Shown piece by piece: positions 58,269-64,000 of a stretch of 64,000 nucleotides of DNA. The DNA lies in assembly GCA_025331445.1 (NCBI GenBank), contig JAIWNE010000096.1, forward strand, positions 1 to 64,000, written 5' to 3'. The notes beneath the pieces are model-generated. The model ran no database searches, was not told where the DNA came from, and saw nothing but the letters and a program-made list of their open reading frames with translations. Position 1 is the first letter of the stretch; every line of letters begins with the position of its first letter. The translations under genes were made by a program, and so were the position numbers. Source of the stretch: Blakeslea trispora. Taxonomy: Eukaryota; Mucoromycota; Mucoromycetes; Mucorales; Choanephoraceae.

Positions 58269-58520
58269 TGTTATAGAACGGTCCTAATCTCTTGATTATC
58301 TTATATTTAAATATCCCTTTAACCTCCACAAGAGGTGTTCACCCAATGTATTACGAATCTCCTAATTAGGAATCCTCAACTATTATCCCTGTAGCAATTA
58401 GACGTGTATTACAAATCCTTCTTCTCTCTCTGAAGTTTTAATAAAGCTACTAACAGTCTCAAAAAGTACTTAATAGTCTTTATTATACATCATCTATCAA
58501 AGTATACACGTTACATAACA
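58269..58520 (+). repeat. 3' LTR of the young chromovirus
   Basis: 252 bp, one visible difference from the 5' LTR. Preceded by the purine tract TTGGGAGAGGATAA. Confidence 0.95.
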
Positions 58521-61482
58521 GCAGAGTACGAAGGAGATTACGAACGTGATTCAGAGGAAGCACAAGTTGATGAAGAAGAGGATGAGGATAGTGCAGAAGA
58601 TAGTGATTTCGAAGATGATGAGGAAGATATGACAGATGTCAGAAACAGCTTGGACGAGATCTTGGCCGAGCGCCAAGCCGAGTGGGACCATGATGTTTCA
58701 GGAGGAAGCCCCTTCCGAAACGCTCAAACAATGATCATGATGTGCCTCTATAATGGCTATGTAGGCATGACGTCCAGAAGTCAGCTGAAGACTTTTTTGT
58801 ATGGCACCCAGAAGATAGTTGAAATTGCTCTCCAAGAAACAAAAGAAGGAAGGGTGTTCAAGATGCCAAAGGCCAACATGAGAGGAGATGCAAACAAAAA
58901 GTTCAGTGGCCCTTCAATTACTACTACAACTACATCTCATGACGTGGTCATCAAGGGACAAAAGCAAGAGAGTCAATGTAGCTCAAACTTACCTTCTGAG
59001 CATCTCAAGTTGTCCATAGCTAATCCTGTCATCAGCTCCAAGATCAGCGCACTTCCAGATCGCACCCACGGTGCATCAAAAAGTTTAGCAAATGGAACAA
59101 AGTGGAAGGAACATGCCTTATTCCAACCACCACAGATTACCGTTGGAGGAAAAGAATCATGGGTAGGAGATGTTGTTCAGGTAGAGACATCCAACCTGCT
59201 CTTTCTGATCAAATCCTTCTTTCGCATTAATGGTGTTGATTCAGCTGACGGCTATTATGTTCTGGTGATGCACAACTCTATTGGTTTCTTGCCAGAAGTC
59301 TCTACGATTGCTCAAAGCCAGCTCGTTTCAGTTGTTAACAAGAGCATGATGACTGAAAACAACTGTTGTGCGCTTCTTCCCGGTGCCGATACCATGCCCC
59401 AATCTTTGTCAGGTGAACAGAAACACCTCCTGTTCGGACAAAATCCATTGAAAGTGGCAAACACCGAAGGGCCTGGTCAATTCTACAAGATGGTATTTGC
59501 CCCTATCATTCTCTTTACGGATGATACATCTGGTGGTTCGTCGAAGCAGCACTTACCGTACGAGAGCTGGTCAATGACATATGCTGCTCTGTCATTGGAG
59601 AAACGTGGGTGTCGCGAGAACACTATGTTTGTTGGCTGTGCACCAAAGAGTGAAGGGCTCAATGCAATGCATTTTGTCCCTTCTCTTGCTGCTGATTTGT
59701 TGAAATTGGAAAAGGGTATCCTGTTGTATTCTAGTCACTATGATGAAATGGTATTAGTAAAGGCGCCTCTTCTGTTCATCTCTGCTGACAATCCAACCTA
59801 CTCTGACATCTGCGGTATCATGCAGCAAACCACCTTGTACTTCTGCCGCAAATGCTACACTTTGAAGCAAAGCAAGAAGAAAAGACAGACACTTTTGGAA
59901 AGCAATGTCACTCCCGATGCGCTCAACAAGCCAGGTCCAAAAAGGTTCAAGTCACATTATGTTTTGGCAGCAACACAAGAAAACAGAAAGGATGTCCGCA
60001 TGGAAAGTGAGATGCCCGGCTCCACATTGACAGCTGCTGATTACAGCTATAAAAATACTGGATCGAAAGATCTCTTGCATCTTGAATCGTTTGATCCCGC
60101 TCTCGACACACCAGTGGAGGTATTGCACCGCTTGCCTCTAGGTGTTGTCAAATACTTGGTGACACATCTGGTGAAGGTTACTCTTGCTAGAAAAGGCAAT
60201 CAAGACCGTTTAGCTCGCTTAACCAAAAGGTTACAAGACAATAGAAGCAACACCTTTTACAGCAGAAACTTCCGAGGTAACCTTCGACATGTTGGCTCTT
60301 TTGTGGGACGCGATTTCAAGCAGTTAATCCAGGTCTTGCCATTGATTATTGAAGAAGAATTTACTGACAATGAAGCTGATGCTAACGTTCTACTCTTGAA
60401 CGAACCACTCAAAGGCTTGGCAAAGCTTTGCTCTCTGGTGTTTATTCGTGAGACAGCAACAAACCTTAAAGAATATGCAATGGTAGTTACAAAAGCAGTT
60501 GAAGAGCTTACTCAAGCTCTTTATAATTTCGATATCATCACTAACAACGAGACACCATTTTCAACTCGGCCTAAGGTCCTATTATCTTCATCATCTTCAT
60601 GCAGATATCCTTCGCTTTGGATGTGCATTGCAATACGAGACAGAAAAAGGTGAAATGTACAACAAGTTTATCAGAGAGCAGTTGTTTCACACCAACAGAC
60701 ACTCTCCCTCAAAAGATGTTGCTGTTCGTTTTGGCAAGCAAGAAGTGTTACGACACATTATCGACGGTGGCTCTTGGGTGAACAAAGAAGGCAACAGAGT
60801 GAAGTATGGTCAAGACATCGAGAGTGTGATTAAGTCGAATAAAGACGAATTCATGCAGACCATTTTTGGTGTTCGTGGTTTATCTGACCCAGGCTACGAT
60901 CCAGTTAAGGGCAAACTAGAGCCAAAATTTTCTGGTGTCTTTGAAGATGAGTACGAAAACCGTTTTGTTGGTGTTGTTAAAGAAGATGGTGTGAGTGTAC
61001 GAAATTACACGGTAGCTGCCAGAAGAAGTGAGAGCTTGTTAGAATGTCAAGCCACAGACGAAGTGTTTGAACTTGTCGCGTTACAACCATTGGGTATCTT
61101 GGATACACACTCTGCCTCTTCTACAATCAATTTATATGTCAATATGTTTAAGTTTGGAGCTATTACGCTTTTGAGTAGCTGTAACATCTACTCTTACCAT
61201 TAATAAAAAAAATTTCATTTGTAAAAAGACTTCTTCAAAAAAATGTGTCTGGGTAGAAAAGGACTTAGCAAAAAAAAACGAAAAAAATCAGAGGAATAAG
61301 AGGGCAACCAATCGTATTGCTCAGAACTTAAGCTCCTGAGCTTTTAAAAGTACTTCTCAATTTTTGAAGTAGCAAAAAGTAAAAAAATTCATAAAATAGT
61401 CTTTAAAAACGGGTTTCAGCCAATTATAGAGCTTACTGCAGTATTTTTACCAAATTTAGTCGAATTTTTCACCGCGTGTGTA

Positions 61483-61496
61483 GAAAGTATCGGACA
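61483..61496 (-). repeat. Remaining outer tip of the minus-strand gypsy 5' LTR
   Basis: GAAAGTATCGGACA, the part of the LTR left on the right side of the CMC-like insertion. Confidence 0.85.
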
Positions 61497-61692
61497 ATAG
61501 ATTGCATCTATCCATTTAACGAATCAATCTTATTATAACAATCTATCTCCCTGAAAACTTTTCAATCTTCCCCAACATTATTTGTATTTCACCATTATTA
61601 TATTATTCAATTGGTTAACAACACCATCAAACTAGCAATGACTCATGAATTTACTTAACTTAGATCCTTTTAGATAGGACTGTCATCAATAG
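61497..61692. other. Flank between gypsy and CACTA-like element
   Basis: Short AT-rich non-coding DNA, nothing recognisable. Confidence 0.5.
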
Positions 61693-61766
61693 CACTACGG
61701 GAAATTTTTCTCCGATTTTTAAATTTTCTTAAAAAAGTCAGAGGTTTTTTTAAATTTTCTTCATGT

Positions 61767-61821
61767 TCTTAAGTTTTCTTAAGTTTTCTTAAGTTTTCTT
61801 AAGTTTTCTTAAGTTTTCTTC
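61767..61821 (+). repeat. Tandem TTAAGTTTTC repeats, left subterminal
   Basis: Five to six head-to-tail copies of the 10-bp unit TTAAGTTTTC just inside the CACTA-like left end. Probable transposase-binding repeats. Confidence 0.85.
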
Positions 61822-62008
61822 ATAATATATTTTCCAAAATTTTTTGTGACTTTGATTATCGTGTCTGTAGCTGTAATTCTAAATTCCAGCCAATCATATT
61901 AAATATTTAGTTGTCATTTTTTTCTCGTTTTAATTATTTTCACCAAGTTCCTACGCAATTCACACGCTTTTAAACGAATACCCAATTTATCAATAACACT
62001 TTAGACAC

Positions 62009-62701
62009 CAAGGAGTCCTTGTGATTGAGTCTCAAGATATTTCTTGAAATCTGGATGAACTTGCCAACACAGTCAACAAGTTAGAACAGGATGGCAGTTC
62101 CTTAAGGGAAGAGATGACTTTATTACAAAATGATATTTTGAAATCTAGTAAACATATCCACTTTTGCTTTGCCTACTGAATATAATACGACGTCCGATGT
62201 CGCAATCAACAGTCTACTCTTGGACAGCTTGAGCCCCTTGGGAGAGCAGTACCTTGTCTTGCCCTTGCGTAAATTTGACGAAGAACATGAAGAACATATT
62301 GACATGGCGTGTTATGGAATGTAAGTTATAGGCGTTTTACTTTTGCTATTTCAAATTACTAACGCTCTACTCGCAGGGATGTGTCTTCAGATTTGTCACT
62401 TCTCGCATTGTATCCAAGCATAGAGCACCTTTTTGTTGAGAGCCATATGCAATACCATGCTGAAGGTATATCTTATTTCTTATTTTTTAAATGATTGATT
62501 GTACTAACTTGACTTCTTCTATATGTAGTAGATAGAACTATTGACAATTCCTATCTAAAGAAAAAGAGAATGCTCTTCAACAAAAAGGTAGGAAATGGAT
62601 TATGCAATAATAATATACACACGCATACAATAGATTAATAACTAATGTATTATCTCTAGAAGCCTAATGCTGGCAAAAGAATAAGAACATTTAGAAGATA
62701 A
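62009..62701 (+). pseudogene. Spliced passenger gene in the CACTA-like element, unrecognised
   Basis: Four exons: 62009-62320, 62377-62465, 62529-62587 and 62660-62701. The introns of 56, 63 and 72 nt have GT..AG ends, and two have near-perfect branch sites (TTACTAACGC at 62357, GTACTAACTT at 62505). Exon 1 encodes a coiled-coil-like heptad stretch (LDELANTVNKLEQ, LREEMTLLQNDI) and, one base shifted, ALPTEYNTTSDVAINSLLLD. Later exons read DVSSDLSLLALYPSIEHLFV and a Lys/Arg-rich C-terminus ending FRR-stop. All three splice phases are consistent. A TGA near 62045 and the frame change near 62155 show decay. No ATG is assigned. I do not recognise the family; it may be a captured host gene. Confidence 0.6.
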
Positions 62702-63089
62702 GGTACGGTAGTTATATTGTCAAGAGGTGAGGTTCTATTTTCCAAGCTTTAGTATCGCACGATGAAGTTATTATAGGTTATTTCAAGACAAGATGATGAT
62801 AACAAAGTTAAGTACTGCCTATTGTAGTCTTTTACTTTAAGCTTGAATATATGTTTTATTTGAATAAACGATGCTGCCTATACTATAATGTATTGCAATG
62901 CAATAAACAACCCTAAACAAATGTAATCAAATAAATAAAATGCATTTTAATTGACCTAAAAAAAGAAAAATAAATAAAACAAGCCTCAGTTTGACCTATT
63001 TTATTGTATGATGGAGAGTGATGAGGAGTGTTGTAGAGTGCTGTAAAGTGTTGCAGAGCGAAAAAAAGAGAAGGAAGGCAAATGAAGAT

Positions 63090-63133
63090 TTCTTAGTTTT
63101 TCTTAAATTTTCTTAAGTTTTCTTAAGTTTTCC
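63090..63133 (+). repeat. TTAAGTTTTC repeats, right subterminal
   Basis: TTCTTAGTTTTTC, TTAAATTTTC and TTAAGTTTTC units in the same orientation as at the left end, next to the right terminal repeat. Adjacent upstream (63010-63060) is a loose 11-bp GAGTG(T/C)TGTA-type repeat. Confidence 0.8.
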
Positions 63134-63178
63134 CCATTTCAAAAATTAAAATCCCAGCTAAAATTTCCCGTTGTGTAG

Positions 63179-63524
63179 GATGAACAGATATAAATCCCAA
63201 CTAGTTTTATTAAATAAACAAGAAGCTCTTTTCTCCCTCTAACTTTACTACATACTTTGACATTAACCTTGCCGCATAGACATGCTTTCTATCACTAAGA
63301 CTTCCCTTGATTAACTGCTAATACGCTTAATCATTATATCATTTATATATTCCATTTAACTTACTTTTCTTTTCTTTTCACTTATATCTCTTCTTAAGGT
63401 TCGTTGCCTAAACAACCTGGTGCTCATTACATAACAATGGTTCCTCTTTTTGGTTCTATTGTATCATTGACTCTGACTCGTTACTGGCAAAATACTACTT
63501 AGGTCCTGTAACACTGTAACACAG
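63179..63524. other. AT-rich spacer with repeat fragments
   Basis: No gene. Around 63370-63440, sequence similar to 46240-46310 (ACTTATATCT..GTTGCTCATTAC-like) recurs. A palindrome GTAACACTGTAACACAGTGT sits at the edge of the LTR. Confidence 0.45.
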
Positions 63525-63707
63525 TGTTACGCACAGGAATTTTCCTAGTACTCAATTATTTTCTGACTTTTTTTCGCTGCTTTGAATCCAACTCTGTATT
63601 TCCTAATTGGTATTTTACTTATTTGACAGCTCCTCTTGATCTCTTATTACACAACAACTTTATTTGAATCCTTCTCTGACTTTCCATATCATAATGAATA
63701 GAACTAT
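63525..63707 (+). repeat. LTR (or its 5' part) of the chromovirus family seen at 39.3-39.9 kb
   Basis: Starts TGTTACGCACAGGAATTTTC and matches the minus-strand LTR at 39942-39336 except for the solo LTR inserted there. It holds the empty site of that insertion. The match stops near 63707 (AATGAATAGAAC). The true 3' end of the LTR and any internal region lie further right or beyond the window. Confidence 0.82.
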
Positions 63708-64000
63708 TATACATGTATTAATAATCCATACATGATGACTCATTAACTTGACTGTTTAAATTATTAGTTTGCAAGTCCAACATGACTTCTTTTAGAATAG
63801 TATATAAACTCGTTAATCTTCTCTTATTAATAAACTCAACTATTATCTCTCTTATTTACTTTACGCTTGGTTGTAGTTTGACATATTCACTACCTAAATC
63901 CACATATTGTTATTAGTTCCCTTGATACTTATTACAGATCATTGTATTCGTTTATTACATCTCTTCTTTTATATTACTTTATTCTCTTTACTTTACTTAT
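63708..64000. other. Possible LTR continuation at window end
   Basis: AT-rich, no coding signature. The last 40 bases resemble 46239-46275. It could be the rest of the LTR. Confidence 0.4.

Larger units (their letters stand above)
53366..58520 (+). mobile_element. Young Ty3/gypsy chromovirus
   Basis: 252-bp LTRs at both ends differ at one base that I can see (position 12, A versus G). A 5-bp duplication flanks it with one mismatch (ACAGA 53361-53365; GCAGA 58521-58525). A polypurine tract GGGAGAGGATAA precedes the 3' LTR. Gag, protease, RT, RNase H, integrase and chromodomain are all present in order. It disrupts the CMC-like transposase gene. Confidence 0.95.
53137..61203 (+). pseudogene. 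CMC-like transposase with N-terminal C2H2 finger, split by a chromovirus
   Basis: The left piece (to 53365) encodes a C2H2 finger, FDCTYLGCKKSYTKNH then LTLHIKKTH (C-X4-C-X12-H-X4-H). Removing the chromovirus and one 5-bp duplicate lets the frame run straight into an acidic region (EYEGDYERDSEE, 58525 onwards) and the 58629-60653 frame. Motifs there: CRKCYTLKQSKKK (about 59845), DTPVEVLHRLPLGVVKYL (about 60105), RNFRGNLRHVGSFVGRDFK (about 60265). A one-base shift near 60575-60600 moves to the frame YLHHLHADILRFGCAL.. then ETEKGEMYNKFIREQLF, NRHSPSKDVA and GGSWV, ending 61203. This block order recalls a transposase family common in Mucorales. There is no ATG for the first exon, so an upstream exon is likely. 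Confidence 0.75.
52365..61480 (+). mobile_element. CMC-like DNA transposon, TIR CACACGCGGTGAAAAATT, TA duplication
   Basis: Inverted ends CACACGCGGTGAAAAATT start at 52365 and end at 61480, with TA on each side (52363-52364 and 61481-61482) and an empty-site equivalent in the other LTR at 46660. The net size without the nested chromovirus is about 3.96 kb. CAC.. ends and short duplications are in keeping with the CMC (CACTA/Mirage/Chapaev) group. The group assignment of the transposase is from recalled resemblance and is tentative. Confidence 0.82.
46580..61496 (-). mobile_element. Ty3/gypsy retrotransposon, minus strand, host of nested insertions
   Basis: 107-bp LTRs (minus-strand TGTCCGATAC..AATAATACA) at 46580-46686 and, split by a 9.1-kb DNA transposon, at 52272-52364 plus 61483-61496. 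Between them lie gag (52212 leftwards) and pol (to 46826). A PBS-like TGGTGAGGCTACC follows the 5' LTR. No matching 5-bp target duplication is visible outside the LTRs. The nested insertions are Tc1/mariner in gag and the CMC-like element in the LTR. Confidence 0.9.
61693..63175 (+). mobile_element. Small CACTA-like element carrying a passenger gene
   Basis: The left end CACTACGGGAAATTTT (61693) and the right end, in complement CACAACGGGAAATTTT (ending 63175), are inverted. The 3-bp duplication TAG lies on both sides (61690-61692 and 63176-63178). CACTA-type ends and a 3-bp duplication define the group. At 1483 bp without any transposase it must be non-autonomous. Direct TTAAGTTTTC repeats lie inside both ends. 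Confidence 0.88.

Noticed and set aside
46570..61505. 5-bp target duplication of the minus-strand gypsy
   Set aside because: ACATC on the left and ATAGA on the right outside the LTRs do not match, so no duplication is claimed.
63484..63535. Palindrome GTAACACTGTAACACAGTGT as a possible terminator or recombination site
   Set aside because: It is most simply the junction of an LTR start (TGTTACGC) with adjoining repeat DNA; nothing supports a function.
1..64000. tRNA or rRNA genes
   Set aside because: No stretch with the paired arms and conserved boxes of a tRNA and no rRNA-like sequence was noticed on either strand by eye; a covariance-model scan would be the decisive test.

Overview
The window looks like nuclear DNA of an early-diverging filamentous fungus, most likely Mucoromycota (Mucorales). 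The reasons are AT-rich DNA, short GT..AG introns of about 40-90 nt (some with a TACTAAC branch site), and a characteristic mix of elements: a DIRS-like element, Crypton-type tyrosine recombinases with a GCR1-like C-terminal domain, Ty3/gypsy chromoviruses, a LINE whose ORF1 has several CCHC knuckles, pogo, Tc1/mariner, hAT, MULE and CACTA-like DNA transposons. This assignment is an inference from content. I found no convincing host housekeeping gene, rRNA, tRNA or CRISPR array: the window is a nested transposon graveyard with one element that looks intact. Layout: (1) 0.4-16.15 kb is a very large imperfect palindrome. Its two arms, about 2.8 kb each once later insertions are removed, flank a MULE transposase gene (7.3-9.4 kb). 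A complete hAT element with an 8-bp target duplication sits in the left arm (3041-7098). A pogo element with TA duplications sits in the right arm (11589-13963). (2) 17.4-22.7 kb holds a solo LTR with 5-bp duplication, a degenerate DIRS-like element interrupted by a second, internally deleted hAT relative (20281-21562), and a Ty3/gypsy RT scrap. (3) 25.4-30.75 kb holds two tandem copies of one Crypton-like gene with the same three-exon structure. (4) 31.1-33.7 kb is a MULE with 37-bp terminal inverted repeats and a SWIM-finger transposase, followed directly by a near full-length LINE (33.7-39.3 kb). (5) 39.3-46.2 kb holds a chromovirus 3' half in minus orientation, a gag fragment split by a Tc1/mariner-like DDE element (43393-46029), and a detached pogo end. 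(6) 46.58-61.50 kb is a Russian doll. A minus-strand Ty3/gypsy element carries an intact DD34E Tc1/mariner element in gag (50375-51709). Its 5' LTR is split by a CMC-like DNA transposon (52365-61480), whose transposase gene is in turn split by a young chromovirus (53366-58520, LTRs differing at one visible base). (7) 61.69-63.18 kb is a small CACTA-like element carrying a spliced passenger gene, followed by another LTR that runs to the window end. The most unusual items are the giant MULE-centred palindrome, the two hAT relatives whose subterminal repeat motif has changed in concert (CGGTT to CGGGT), a hidden multi-exon minus-strand reading frame inside the CMC element, and the passenger gene in the CACTA-like element. 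Most transposase genes are broken by a few frameshifts and stops. The 335-residue Tc1/mariner transposase at 50499-51506 is the only clearly intact one.
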